Positions 46,059 through 55,754 of a stretch of DNA of 64,000 nt are shown in pieces. Below the pieces are notes generated by a model. That model did not search any database. It had not been told where the DNA came from and saw nothing but the letters and a program-made list of their open reading frames with translations. Positions within the stretch are counted from its first letter, which is position 1. Each line of letters starts with the position of its first letter. The DNA comes from Variovorax guangxiensis (GTDB taxonomy: Bacteria > Pseudomonadota > Gammaproteobacteria > Burkholderiales > Burkholderiaceae_C), in the NCBI RefSeq assembly GCF_003952165.1, contig NZ_RXFT01000008.1:248001-312000 (forward strand), given 5' to 3'. Both the position numbers and the translations under genes were made by a program.

Positions 46059-49000
46059 TCAGTTGAAGACCCATTCCGCGCCGACGGTGGCGCCCACGCC
46101 GGCGCGGCTGGTGGCCACGCCGCCGGTGATGCTCCAGGCGTTGTTCTCCGCGGTGCGGCGGAAGCTCACGCCCACCGCGCTCTGGCCCTTGAACGAGCCC
46201 GCGCCGATGCGCATGACCGTCTTGCCCGGCACGTAGCTGCCGGGCATCTGCAGCGCCATGGCGGCGGCGACGCCGGCATAGGCGTTCTTCTCGACACCGT
46301 CGAGGCGGTCGCCCAGGGCGTTGATGCGGTTGTTCAGGCCGGCGCTGGTCGCGTTGAGCTGGTTGACGTTGACCGCGTCGGTGCCCGCCACGCCCGGTGC
46401 CACGTTGTGCACCGTGACCGGGCCGGTGGCGTTGCTGCCGCCCATGGTCACGCTGTTGTAGTTGGTCGTGCCGTCGGCGTTGGTGTCGTACTTGACCGTC
46501 GACTGATCGATCACCGCCACCTGGCCCTGCACGCCCCGCAGCTGCGACACGTTGACCGCGTCGCTGTCGGCAGTGCCCGCGGCCACGCCGGTGATCTGGC
46601 GGAACTGGCCGCTGGCGGCATTGCCCACCGACACGGCCGCCAGCGTGCTCGTGGTCGCACCGATGGCGATGCGCTGCGCGTCGGTCGCGGTGGGCGGCAC
46701 GTAGCCGGCCACGCCCGCCGCCGTCGAAGCCACCGAGCCCGCGCCCAGCGCCACGCCGCCTGCCTGCGTCACGCTGGTGCCGGCGCCCAGCGCCACGCCC
46801 TGCACCGCGGCGGCCGAAGACTGCGTGCCCAGCGCGATCGAGTCGGCCAGGTGCGAGGTCGAGCCCTGGCCGATCGCGATGCCGCCGGGCGCGCTCTGCT
46901 GCACCACGGCACCGTTGCCGATGCCCACGCCGTTGTTGCCGTTGACCACCGTCTGCGGGCCGACCGCGACGGATTCCGCGCCGATGGCCAGCGAGTCGGC
47001 CGCCGTGGAGTTGGCGTGGAAGTACTGGATCGGCGTGACCGCGAAGGACTGCAGCGCGCCGCTGAGCTGGCGCACCGTCACGGCATCCTGCGCCTGCGTG
47101 CCGTCGGCGACGTTGGTGATCTGGCGGTAGGTGGTGGCGCTGCCGACGGAGAGCGCGCCCAGCAGCGTGCGGTCGGTCGTGTTGAATGGGATCAGCGAAC
47201 TGCCCGCGGGGATGTTGCCGGTGCTGCCCGCGACCGCGCGGTCGGACACGGAGCCCGAGCCGAGTGCGATCCCGTTGTCGACGGTGGCGCTCGCATCCTT
47301 GCCCACGGCGACGGCGTCTGCACCTGTGGCGCCGTTGTTGTTTTCGTTGCCGCCGCCGGTGGACTGGACGCTGAAGTACCTGATCTTGTTGGCCGTGACC
47401 GTGCTGCTCAGGTTCTCGATCGACTGGTTGGTGAAGAAAAGCTGCGAACCGTTGACGGCATCGGTCGACGAGCCCGAGAGCCTGCCGGCCGCCACGTTGG
47501 TGATCGTGCGCTCGGCTCCGACCGAACCGACGCTGACTGTGCTCGTCGGCGCGGCGCCGGCGAAGTTGTAGGTCGTGCCGTTGATCACCGTGCTGGCCGT
47601 GCCGACGGCCGCGGCCGTGGTGGACCCGGCGCCCAGCGCTACGGCGCCGGCGTTGCTGGCCACGGCGTTCGGCCCGATGGCGACGGAATCCGTCGCCAGC
47701 GCCTGGGAGTCGGGCAGGACCGAGTTGGCGTGGAAGTACTTGATGCCCGCACCAGCGTTGATGTTGGTGATGTCGGTCGTGTTCTTCGTGACCTGCAGGT
47801 TCGTGGCGTTCAACTGGGAGCCGTTGACGGCGTCGGTCGAGGTGTCGGAGAGCCGGCCGGCGGCCACGTTGGTGATCGTGCGCTCCGCGCCGACGGCACC
47901 GATGCTGACCGTGCTGGTCGGCGTCGTGCCGGCGAACTTGTAGGTTGTGCCACCGATCACCGCGTTGGCCGTGCCGACGGCCACGTCCGTCACCGAGCCC
48001 GAGCCCAGCGCCACGGCACCGGCATTGTTGGCCACTGCGTTCGGGCCGATGGCGACGGAGTCCGCTCCCACTGCCTGCGAGTCGGGCTGGGTCGAATTGG
48101 CGTGGAAATACTTGATGCCCCCGCCGGCGTTGATGTTGGTGATGTCGGCCGTGTTCTTCGTGACCTGCAGGTTCGTGGCGTTCAGCTGCGAGCCGTTGAT
48201 GGCGTCGGTGGAGGTGTCGGAGATGCGGCCAGCGGCCACGTTGGTGATCGTGCGCTCCGCGCCCACGCTGCCCACGCTCACGGTGCTGGTCGGCGTGGTG
48301 CCTTTGAAGTTGTAGACCGTGCCGCCGATGGTCGCGCTGGGCGTTCCCACCGCCGTGGCGGTGACCGAGCCGGAGCCCAGTGCGACGTCGCCCGCATTGG
48401 CCGCCGCCGTCGCCGCATCGCCGATGGCCACGCTGCCCGCCTTGCCGACGGCACCTGCCGTGGAGCCGTTGCCCAGGGCCACCGACCCCTGGCCGATCGC
48501 CTTGTTGCCGTTGCCGATGGCCACTGCGCCATTGGCCTGGTTGGCCGCGGTGGCCGAGGCCGTGCCGTCGCTGTTGGCGATGTTGTCCGCACCGCCGACG
48601 AACGCGCCTGTGCCGCTCGCAAAACTCGGATCGCCGATGGCGACAGCGCCGTTGCCATAGGCCGTGTTGCCGGAGCCGATGGACACGGCCTTGCCGCCGG
48701 TGGCGGTGGCGTTGGTGCCGATTGCAACCGCTTCGGCCGAATCCGCCCGGGTGTTGCTGCCGACCGCGATGGTGTTAAGGGCCGAGGCGCTGGACAGGCG
48801 GCCGATGGCGATCGCTTCCGTCTGGGTCGCGGACGACTCTCCGCCGACGGCAATGGCATTGGTTCCTGCTGCATTGGCGCCGGCGGTCGTGTTGCCGCCA
48901 ACCGCCACGGAACCGGTGCCAGTGGCGCGCACTGCGGTGGCGGCGGTGGTCCCGCCCGAGCCGAGCGCGGTGGCGTTGTCGGCGCCCGCATTGGTTCGGG

Positions 49001-50237
49001 TACCGATCGAAACCGAGTCGACGCCGGTCGCGTGATTTGCGATACCCATCGCGACAGCGCGTGTCTGGGACGCCTCCACGTCCGTGCCGACGGCGATGGC
49101 GGCATCCGCCGTGGCGCCCGTTCCCGCCACTGTGCGTGCGCCAAGGTTGATGGAATTTATCTGGGAAGCCACAGCCTGGAAGCCGATCGCGATGGCGTTG
49201 CGGCCGCTTGCGCCGGCGCTGGTGCCTTGCGCGATGGCGTCCTGTGCGGAAGCAGTCGCGTTCAGGCCGATCGACGTCGTCGCGTTGGCCGCGACGCCGA
49301 TCCCCGCATTGGTGCCGATGGCGATGTTGTCGTTGCCGCTGACCAGGTTGCCTGCGGAGGCCTTCAAGGTGGCATCGTAGGCGACCGCGCCGTCGCCTGC
49401 GCCGAAGGCGATGTTGCGCGTTCCCGTGACGCCTGAGCCGGCACCCCGCATCGCGCTCGCGATGCCTCCTCCCATGGCGGTGTTCTGCGCGCCGCTGACC
49501 AGTGTTCCCGCGGCAATGCCCACTGCGGCCGAACCCGTATTGGCGCTCGTCGAGCCCGCGCCCGCACCCTGGCCGACCGCGACCGAACTGGCCCCGCTCG
49601 CGACCGCCTGTGCTCCGAGCGCAAGCGAACTGTTCCCCAGCGCCCGGGCGGCGTTCCCTACGGCAGTGGCTGCCTCGTCGCTTGCCTTTGCCGTGGAACC
49701 GAGGGCTGTTGCCGTCTGGGCGGTTGCGGCAGACTGCACGCCGATGGCAACGGCAGCGTTGCCGCTTGCGGTCACGTCCGTGCCGATTGCGATCGAACTC
49801 TCGCTCAGAGCGCCTGTTCCCGCAGCGGTACGTGCGCCCAGGTAAAGGGAATTGATCGCAGAGGCAATGGCGCCGAAGCCGAGAGTCACGGCATTCAGGC
49901 CCGTACTGCTGGCGCCATAACCTATGGCAGTGGCACCGCCGGCAGTTGCTTGAGACTGCTGCCCCACGCAGGTTGCGCTGCCGCTGTAGTAGTTATAAGG
50001 GGCCGTGGTGCAAATTGCCGACTGCGCATGCGCCATCGAGGCCCCTCCGAGTCCTCCCATGGCCAACAGTGCACTCATGACGCCCGCGCGCCAGTGCCCT
50101 GACCGGAGCAATGTGAGCGCGCGGGGCGCTGCATCCACGCGGCTCCCGCCGCGTTTTCCTCCAGCGGAAGTGATTTCAGACGCCGCTACCCAGGCGCCGA
50201 GGGATTCGTTCCACAACGAACGATAAGTCTTGTTCAT
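46059..50237 (-). CDS. YadA-type trimeric autotransporter adhesin
   Basis: 1392 residues. ATG 50237 opens an extended signal peptide of the ESPR type (MNKTYRSLWNESLGAWVAAS, with the Sec part ending SMAHAQ). A long head of left-handed beta-roll repeats follows (words such as AIGTNATATGGKAVSIGSGN). Three stalk units of 124 residues (372 bp) are nearly identical, each with TPTSTVSVGSVGAERTITNV, a Hep_Hag/HIM-type DAVNGSQLNATNLQ and a KYFHANS. The C-terminal ~60 residues form the YadA anchor ending VGATVGAEWVFN. Surface adhesion or biofilm is the known family role. The ribosome site is ACGGGGC. Downstream partner: an OmpA/BamE-like lipoprotein. Confidence 0.95.
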   Translation of the reverse strand: MNKTYRSLWNESLGAWVAASEITSAGGKRGGSRVDAAPRALTLLRSGHWRAGVMSALLAMGGLGGASMAHAQSAICTTAPYNYYSGSATCVGQQSQATAGGATAIGYGASSTGLNAVTLGFGAIASAINSLYLGARTAAGTGALSESSIAIGTDVTASGNAAVAIGVQSAATAQTATALGSTAKASDEAATAVGNAARALGNSSLALGAQAVASGASSVAVGQGAGAGSTSANTGSAAVGIAAGTLVSGAQNTAMGGGIASAMRGAGSGVTGTRNIAFGAGDGAVAYDATLKASAGNLVSGNDNIAIGTNAGIGVAANATTSIGLNATASAQDAIAQGTSAGASGRNAIAIGFQAVASQINSINLGARTVAGTGATADAAIAVGTDVEASQTRAVAMGIANHATGVDSVSIGTRTNAGADNATALGSGGTTAATAVRATGTGSVAVGGNTTAGANAAGTNAIAVGGESSATQTEAIAIGRLSSASALNTIAVGSNTRADSAEAVAIGTNATATGGKAVSIGSGNTAYGNGAVAIGDPSFASGTGAFVGGADNIANSDGTASATAANQANGAVAIGNGNKAIGQGSVALGNGSTAGAVGKAGSVAIGDAATAAANAGDVALGSGSVTATAVGTPSATIGGTVYNFKGTTPTSTVSVGSVGAERTITNVAAGRISDTSTDAINGSQLNATNLQVTKNTADITNINAGGGIKYFHANSTQPDSQAVGADSVAIGPNAVANNAGAVALGSGSVTDVAVGTANAVIGGTTYKFAGTTPTSTVSIGAVGAERTITNVAAGRLSDTSTDAVNGSQLNATNLQVTKNTTDITNINAGAGIKYFHANSVLPDSQALATDSVAIGPNAVASNAGAVALGAGSTTAAAVGTASTVINGTTYNFAGAAPTSTVSVGSVGAERTITNVAAGRLSGSSTDAVNGSQLFFTNQSIENLSSTVTANKIRYFSVQSTGGGNENNNGATGADAVAVGKDASATVDNGIALGSGSVSDRAVAGSTGNIPAGSSLIPFNTTDRTLLGALSVGSATTYRQITNVADGTQAQDAVTVRQLSGALQSFAVTPIQYFHANSTAADSLAIGAESVAVGPQTVVNGNNGVGIGNGAVVQQSAPGGIAIGQGSTSHLADSIALGTQSSAAAVQGVALGAGTSVTQAGGVALGAGSVASTAAGVAGYVPPTATDAQRIAIGATTSTLAAVSVGNAASGQFRQITGVAAGTADSDAVNVSQLRGVQGQVAVIDQSTVKYDTNADGTTNYNSVTMGGSNATGPVTVHNVAPGVAGTDAVNVNQLNATSAGLNNRINALGDRLDGVEKNAYAGVAAAMALQMPGSYVPGKTVMRIGAGSFKGQSAVGVSFRRTAENNAWSITGGVATSRAGVGATVGAEWVFN

Positions 50238-50680
50238 GAGCCCCGTCCCATCCATTCAAAAGGTCGTTGAACGGCCAAAACCGTTCGGGCTCCCTGTGCA
50301 ATTTTCAAATTATTTTTTGCAAACAAATCTTATTGAATGAATTGAAGGAGGCGCCTTTTAATGTCTCATTTTGGAGTCAGATTGCCGAATTGATTTGAAT
50401 TTTAAATCAAGCCAAATGTCAAAATAGTAATATGAAGATACTCTTTGAATTATTTTGTTGTATTTTTTAAAAAATCAGCCGTTTAGATATAAGTTGTAAT
50501 CACATTTTTGATATGGATCGCGCTCGAAAATCTATTTGATTTTTTATTGAATTTGATATTTCCATGCCGGACGCGGTGTCCGGGGAAGCGCGCATGCCGC
50601 GACTCGTCGTGATAATCCCGGCCGATCCCGAATGGCAACGCCGCTTCGGAGCCTTCCCACCACTTCTCTCCATCCCCGTC
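50238..50680. other. AT-rich divergent promoter region
   Basis: 443 bp between the adhesin and the PASTA-like gene. Bases ~50280-50560 are strikingly AT-rich for this genome, with runs such as AATTATTTTTTGC and TATTTTTTAAAAAATC. Such a tract upstream of an adhesin is a typical target for nucleoid silencers (H-NS/MvaT-like) and must hold the promoter. No gene is seen. Confidence 0.6.
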
Positions 50681-51526
50681 ATGTCTTCCCACTTCTGCTT
50701 TCCTGTCATTGCTGCATCCGTCGCCCTCGCACTCGGCTTTGCGCCGAGCTTGCCGGCCGTGGCGCAAACGGGCGCACCGGCGCCGCGCGTGCAGTCCGAC
50801 CTGAAGGACATCCGCATGCGGGCGATCACCAGCCTGCCCAAGGCGGGCGGCAGCGCCGACGACCGCAATAGCTGCTCATGGCGCGTGATCCAGCCGAAGT
50901 CGCCAGCGGCCAAATTGGTGGCCGCGCAGGGCTGGGCGGTGACCGCCGATGTGCCGATGGGTTCCTATCGCGCCGTCAGCTTCGCTGGCCAGATGGAAGC
51001 CGGAACCAGCGGCACCTGCACGATCACCCAGGGCAACGTGGCGGTGTTCGATGGCGACAGGCTCGTCGCGCTGGCCTACGGCAAGTCGCCCGAAGACCCC
51101 GCCATCGGCAACCTGACCGCGCTGGAAGGCGGCTCCGTGCGCGTGTGGGACGGCGACCTCGTCGGCTCGCCGGTGGGCGACCTGCGCGTCGAGGCTGATG
51201 GCACCCTGCACCTCGGCAAGCCGGCCGACGAGGAGTCGGTCTGCAAGGGCCGAGCCAAGGTGCCGAACGTCTACGGCATGCCGATCGACAAGGCGCGCAA
51301 GGTTCTGGCTGCCAGCGGATGGAATCCGGTGCGCGGCGGGGCCAGCAGCGAGGCCCGGCAGGCCGGGTTTGTCAAGCGCGGCATCGCCGAAGCCGAGTCC
51401 TGCGCGGGCACCGGCCTTGCCTATTGCGACTTCGGCTATTCCGGTCCGGCCGGCCGGCTGACCGTGACCACGGCGGGAGAGAAGAGCCTTCCGGACGTCG
51501 TCGGTTACGACGTCAACTGCCGCTGA
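50681..51526 (+). CDS. Exported protein with C-terminal PASTA-like domain
   Basis: 281 residues from ATG 50681, which opens a signal peptide (FPVIAASVALALGFAPSLPA, cut near VAQ). The middle is a beta-rich domain without known relatives (WRVIQPKSPAAKLVAAQGWA, TCTITQGNVAVFDGDRLVAL). Residues ~225-281 resemble a PASTA repeat (KVPNVYGMPIDKARKVLAAS, GWNPV) and end LPDVVGYDVNC. Six Cys suggest disulfides. Earlier in-frame ATGs lack a signal peptide; the chosen start has no clear ribosome site. Divergent from the adhesin. Function unknown. Confidence 0.7.
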   Translation: MSSHFCFPVIAASVALALGFAPSLPAVAQTGAPAPRVQSDLKDIRMRAITSLPKAGGSADDRNSCSWRVIQPKSPAAKLVAAQGWAVTADVPMGSYRAVSFAGQMEAGTSGTCTITQGNVAVFDGDRLVALAYGKSPEDPAIGNLTALEGGSVRVWDGDLVGSPVGDLRVEADGTLHLGKPADEESVCKGRAKVPNVYGMPIDKARKVLAASGWNPVRGGASSEARQAGFVKRGIAEAESCAGTGLAYCDFGYSGPAGRLTVTTAGEKSLPDVVGYDVNCR

Positions 51527-51558
51527 TGCAGATGAAGCCTGGCGCCGCGCACTGAAGC

Positions 51559-51586
51559 CGGGCAGGGCGGGGCGGGGCGGGGCGGA
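51559..51586 (+). repeat. G-rich (GGGGC) tandem tract
   Basis: Three GGGGC units and flanking GGG runs lie just after the PASTA-like gene. The plus strand has enough G-runs to form a quadruplex. It sits in the 175-bp spacer before the DUF72 gene. Confidence 0.6.
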
Positions 51587-51701
51587 TTCAGGCAGGCGAT
51601 GCCTGCGCACCTACACGGGTTGTCCGGCCGTTCCCACATTCGCCCGCATCGCGACGCAAAAGCATCGACTCCGGATCGAGTACCGGCACCGGAGCACAGA
51701 C

Positions 51702-52661
51702 TTGGCAACCCCGTCCACCCGAAGAACGCGCACGCGAGCGGCGAAAAAGCCGCATGGAGACATCCGCATCGGAATCTCCGGCTGGCGGTACGCGCCGTGG
51801 CGGGGCCGCTTCTATCCGGCCGGGCTGGCACAGCGCAACGAGCTTGCCTTCGCCTCGCGCATGCTGCCCAGCATCGAACTCAACGGATCGTTCTATTCGC
51901 TGCAGCGCCCCGAGTCGTACGAGACATGGCGCGACCAGACGCCCGACGGCTTCGTGTTCGCGGTCAAGGGCTCGCGCTACATCACGCACATGCTGCAGCT
52001 CAAGGACGTGCGCCCGGCGCTCGCCAACTTCTTCGCCTCGGGCGTGCTCACACTGGGCCGCAAGCTCGGCCCCATCCTCTGGCAGCTTCCTCCGCGCATG
52101 CGCTACGACGCCGAGCGCGTCGAAGCCTTTCTCTCGCTGCTGCCGCACGATGCCAAGGCCGCGTCGGCGCTGGCGCGCGAGCACGACGAGCGCATGAACG
52201 GGCGGTCCTCGATGAAGGCCCCGCGCGGCCTTCGCATCCGCCATGCCATCGAAGTGCGCAACCGCAGCTTTGCCGACCCCGATTTCATCGCCACGCTGCG
52301 CCGGCACGGCGTGGCCCTGGTGGTGGCCGACACCGCGGGCCGCTGGCCGATGCTCGAAGACATGACGGCGGACTTCGTCTACATCCGGCTGCACGGAGAC
52401 AAGGAGCTCTACGCCAGCGGCTATGGCGACGCCGCACTCGACCGCTGGGCCGAGCGCATCGAAGCATGGAGCCAGGGCCGTCAGGTCTGCGACGCCAGGC
52501 TTGCTTCGGATGTCGGTGCACGGCGGGGCCGGCACGATGTGTACTGCTACTTCGACAACGACACCAAGGTGCGCGCGCCCTACGACGCGGCGCACCTGGC
52601 GATGCGGCTGGGGCTTCCGACGGGCTTCGAGCCGGAGGAGAAAGCCCGCCACCGGGGATGA
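51702..52661 (+). CDS. DUF72 domain protein (YecE-like)
   Basis: 319 residues of the DUF72 TIM-barrel family: GISGWRYAPWRGRFYPAGLA, ELNGSFYSLQRPESYETWRD, FVFAVKGSRYITH, GPILWQLPP, AIEVRNRSF and a C-terminal DVYCYFDND. The frame starts at TTG 51702, seven bases after GGAG, because no ATG lies before the conserved N-terminus. The family is widespread with unproven function. The first 18 residues are a basic tail (STRRTRTRAAKK). Confidence 0.88.
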   Translation: MATPSTRRTRTRAAKKPHGDIRIGISGWRYAPWRGRFYPAGLAQRNELAFASRMLPSIELNGSFYSLQRPESYETWRDQTPDGFVFAVKGSRYITHMLQLKDVRPALANFFASGVLTLGRKLGPILWQLPPRMRYDAERVEAFLSLLPHDAKAASALAREHDERMNGRSSMKAPRGLRIRHAIEVRNRSFADPDFIATLRRHGVALVVADTAGRWPMLEDMTADFVYIRLHGDKELYASGYGDAALDRWAERIEAWSQGRQVCDARLASDVGARRGRHDVYCYFDNDTKVRAPYDAAHLAMRLGLPTGFEPEEKARHRG

Positions 52662-52748
52662 GAGAGCCCGACCAGGTTGTGGCTGCCGCACGTGGCGCCT
52701 TCAACGGCTGATAGGCTCGCGTGCTCTACCGGGCGGAGCCTTTCAACA

Positions 52749-54614
52749 ATGTCCAGCAACAAGTTCCAGATCGGCAAGTGCGCATTCGAGTTCGCGCCGG
52801 ATACCCAGGTCGTCTTCGAGGATGGCGGCATGTCCTTCGAACTGAAGGCTCGGCCCGTCGCCTTCGACAAGGCGCTGCACGCGCCGCCCTTCGACCCCGA
52901 GGGCTCCGACAACCCGGCGCCGGGGCAGGTTGCTCCTTCGTTCCGCTCCTCGACCTTTCACTTCCATGACAACCACGACACGCCGCACCGGCGCGTGCGC
53001 TACCTGAAGGATCAGCCGACGCACGGCTTCTATCTCTGGGAGAAGGGCTTCGACTTCGGCACGCGCTTCTTCGGCGAGATCGACCTGCGGCCCGACCGCA
53101 TCGAAATGCACGGCCTGCTGCGGCACGACTACGAGACGGACGAGGAGGGCGTTGCGGTCGATGTGGTGTGGCACTGCACGCCGGGAGAGGTGGAACTGCG
53201 CGCGCACACCTACGGCAGCTTCGATGAGGCGATGGCTGCTCCGCCAGAGCGCGTGCGGCGGTTGATCATCAGCCATTGGGATGCCGTGTGGCGCGAGGAA
53301 CTGCTGCGCTTCACGCAGCTCGAGTTCCTGTCGATGGAAGACCTGTGGACGGGCAACCCCGAGAAGGCCGTCACGGCCTTGCCCGAATCCCTTTGCATGC
53401 TGACGCGCCTGCGCGAGCTGCATCTGCGCAGCCGCCATATCGCCCGTCTTCCCGAGAACCTCGGGACGCTCGAATCGCTGGAAGTGCTTTCGCTCCAGCA
53501 CTGCCGGATCGAAGCATTGCCCGACAGCATCGGAAAGCTCGCGCGGCTGCAGAGGCTGCTGCTGGACGGCAACCAGCTCAGGACCCTGCCCGAATCGGTG
53601 GGCCACCTGCCGGCCCTCAAGCTGCTGAGCATCAACCGCAATCCCTTCGAGTCGCTGCCGGCCTCGCTGCGGAACATCGCGAAGGTCAATATCGAGAGGA
53701 AGAACGAAGCGCTCTTCCGCGACATCCGCTATCGCCCCGACGTGGAGGTCGCGATCGACCGCGAGGCCTTCATGGCACGCAGCAGCCCGCTGCATGTGGC
53801 GATGCTGGGCGATGCCCTGGCACGCCACGATCTCAAGGCTTACGAAGAGCCGCTTCGGCGCCACGCGCGCCAGGCACTGCGCCTGCGCACCACGGAGCCC
53901 GAGGATCATGCGACCCCGGGCAGCACGCGCATCGGCGGCACGCCCGACCTGCCGCCCGGCATCGACTACCCGGTCACCGATGGAAAGCTCTGGCGCTTCT
54001 ATGCACAGATCGATCTCGCGGACATCGCCGCGCTGCAGTCGTGGCTGCCGCGCACCGGCCGCCTCTACTTCTTCGGCGAGGGCCAGGAGAAGGGCGACGG
54101 TGTGCGCGTGCTGCATTCGAATGCTTCTGCCGCCGAGCTGCAGCCCTATGCATGGCCGGAGGGCGCGGAGTTCGCCGATGGTTCCGACGTGAGCGACGCT
54201 CATGAAGGCTACAAGGTCCGCATCGACGCCACCGTGTCGCTGCCGAACCTCTACAACGCCGGAGGAGGTCGCCTGAGCGGTGAAGACGCCTCGCTGCTCG
54301 AGATCGACAGGGACGACAAGCTGCAGGAAGCGTATTGGGCGCTCGAAGCCGAACTCGCCGGCGATGGCGAGCGCAGGAACGGCGCACACCTGATGAACGC
54401 ACACGTCTTCACGCAGCACGAGAACCCGCAGGAGCAGGCCTCGCGCGAAAGGGGCGGCCTGCCGCAGGAATGGATCAACCTGCTCACGCTCGATTCGGAC
54501 AACAAGCCCGGCTTCTGCTTCTGGGATGCCGGCACCTTCACCTTCAGCATCCACGAGAAGGACCTGGCCCTGGGCGACTTCTCGCGCGTGCACTGGAGCC
54601 TGGAAAGCAGCTGA
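52749..54614 (+). CDS. Leucine-rich repeat protein with C-terminal DUF1963 (YwqG-like) domain
   Basis: 621 residues, cytoplasmic. An N-terminal ~190-residue region has no family I can name. Residues ~195-315 hold about five 23-residue LRRs (LTRLRELHLRSRHIARLPEN, LESLEVLSLQHCRIEALPDS, LARLQRLLLDGNQLRTLPES). The remainder includes a DUF1963-like domain with RIGGTPDLPPGIDYPVTDGK, LWRFYAQIDLADI, RLYFFGEG and the end PGFCFWDAGTFTFSIHEKDL. DUF1963 proteins are uncharacterised and often found with polymorphic toxins or SMI1/immunity-type genes. The gene stands alone between DUF72 and a glycosyltransferase. Confidence 0.82.
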   Translation: MSSNKFQIGKCAFEFAPDTQVVFEDGGMSFELKARPVAFDKALHAPPFDPEGSDNPAPGQVAPSFRSSTFHFHDNHDTPHRRVRYLKDQPTHGFYLWEKGFDFGTRFFGEIDLRPDRIEMHGLLRHDYETDEEGVAVDVVWHCTPGEVELRAHTYGSFDEAMAAPPERVRRLIISHWDAVWREELLRFTQLEFLSMEDLWTGNPEKAVTALPESLCMLTRLRELHLRSRHIARLPENLGTLESLEVLSLQHCRIEALPDSIGKLARLQRLLLDGNQLRTLPESVGHLPALKLLSINRNPFESLPASLRNIAKVNIERKNEALFRDIRYRPDVEVAIDREAFMARSSPLHVAMLGDALARHDLKAYEEPLRRHARQALRLRTTEPEDHATPGSTRIGGTPDLPPGIDYPVTDGKLWRFYAQIDLADIAALQSWLPRTGRLYFFGEGQEKGDGVRVLHSNASAAELQPYAWPEGAEFADGSDVSDAHEGYKVRIDATVSLPNLYNAGGGRLSGEDASLLEIDRDDKLQEAYWALEAELAGDGERRNGAHLMNAHVFTQHENPQEQASRERGGLPQEWINLLTLDSDNKPGFCFWDAGTFTFSIHEKDLALGDFSRVHWSLESS

Positions 54615-54778
54615 GTCCGCGTCGTTGGTGCGGACTAGAACTTTCGCAGTCCCGCTCGCGTTGTTCTTTCGCAATACCCGCATTCCGCCGTGCCGGATGA
54701 GGCGTCGGCACGCATTCCCATACCTAGAATCGCGCCGGTCCGGGCGTCCGCCCGGCCCCATCAACCGGAGAAGCCGCG

Positions 54779-55744
54779 ATGTCCTTTTCGTTCGGTGCCG
54801 TCGTCGTCACGTACTTCCCCACCGACGGGCAACTGACGAATCTCCATACGCTTTCGCGCTCGTGTCCGCGTCTGTGCGTGGTCGACAACACGCCGGAGCC
54901 GGGCGGCTGGCATGGCGCACTCGCCGATGCGGGAATCACCGTGCTGCACAACGGCAACCGTGGCGGCATCGCGGGCGCATTCAACTGCGGCATCACCGAG
55001 CTCGAAGCGCAAGGCGTCGAACTCTTCTTCCTGCTCGACCAGGATTCGGTGCTGCCCGCTGGCTACTTCGACGCAATGTGCCAGGCGGCGGAGACGGCAC
55101 AGGGAAAGGCTTCCGGTGAAGGCAAGCAAGCCGCTGCCTTCCTGATCGGCCCGCTCGTCCACGACACCAACCTCGACGCGCTGATCCCGCAATTCGGCCT
55201 GCAGGGCAAGCGCGTCTACCAGCTCGACCTGCGCAAGCCCTTTACCGAGCCGCTGTCGCGCTGCGCCTTCATGATCTCGTCGGGCTCTCTGATCTCGCGC
55301 GGGGCCTGGGCCAAGGTCGGGCACTTCGACGAGCGCTACGTGATCGACCACGTCGACACCGACTACTGCATGCGCGCCCTGCGCAGCGAGGTGCCGCTCT
55401 ATCTCAACACGCAGGTGGTGCTGCGGCACCAGATCGGCGACCTCGAGGCGAAGTCGCTGTTCGGCTGGAAGATCTACGTCATCAACTATCCGGCCGTGCG
55501 GCGCTACTACATCTCGCGCAATGCACTCGACCTCTCGCTGGCGCACATGCGTGCCTTTCCGGCGATCCTGTTCATCAACGTCTACACGCTCAAGCAGATC
55601 CTGCCCATGCTGATCTTCGAGCGCGACCGCTTGAGAAAGAGCGTCGCGCTGCTGGTCGGCTGCCTCGACGGCCTGCTCGGCAGGCTCGGTGGCATCCGCG
55701 AGGTGCGCCCGCGCGTGGGCAAGTACCTGAGCCGCAGCGGCTGA
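54779..55744 (+). CDS. Glycosyltransferase family 2, rhamnosyltransferase-like
   Basis: 321 residues. GT-A fold motifs: AVVVTYFPTD at the N-terminus, CVVDNTPEP, NRGGIAGAFNCGI, LLDQDSVLPAGYF (D-x-D metal site), GHFDERYVIDHVDTDYCMRA and LYLNTQVVLRHQIGD. The pattern matches RfbF/WbbL-type rhamnosyltransferases of O-antigen or capsule pathways. No other LPS gene is next to it; the following gene is an exporter ten bases away, so the two may be co-transcribed. Confidence 0.88.
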   Translation: MSFSFGAVVVTYFPTDGQLTNLHTLSRSCPRLCVVDNTPEPGGWHGALADAGITVLHNGNRGGIAGAFNCGITELEAQGVELFFLLDQDSVLPAGYFDAMCQAAETAQGKASGEGKQAAAFLIGPLVHDTNLDALIPQFGLQGKRVYQLDLRKPFTEPLSRCAFMISSGSLISRGAWAKVGHFDERYVIDHVDTDYCMRALRSEVPLYLNTQVVLRHQIGDLEAKSLFGWKIYVINYPAVRRYYISRNALDLSLAHMRAFPAILFINVYTLKQILPMLIFERDRLRKSVALLVGCLDGLLGRLGGIREVRPRVGKYLSRSG

Positions 55745-55754
55745 GAGTGCAGCG

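Noticed and set aside
47380..48340. Regular repeats considered as a CRISPR array
   Set aside because: The repeats are long coding units of the adhesin stalk without short repeats and unique spacers.
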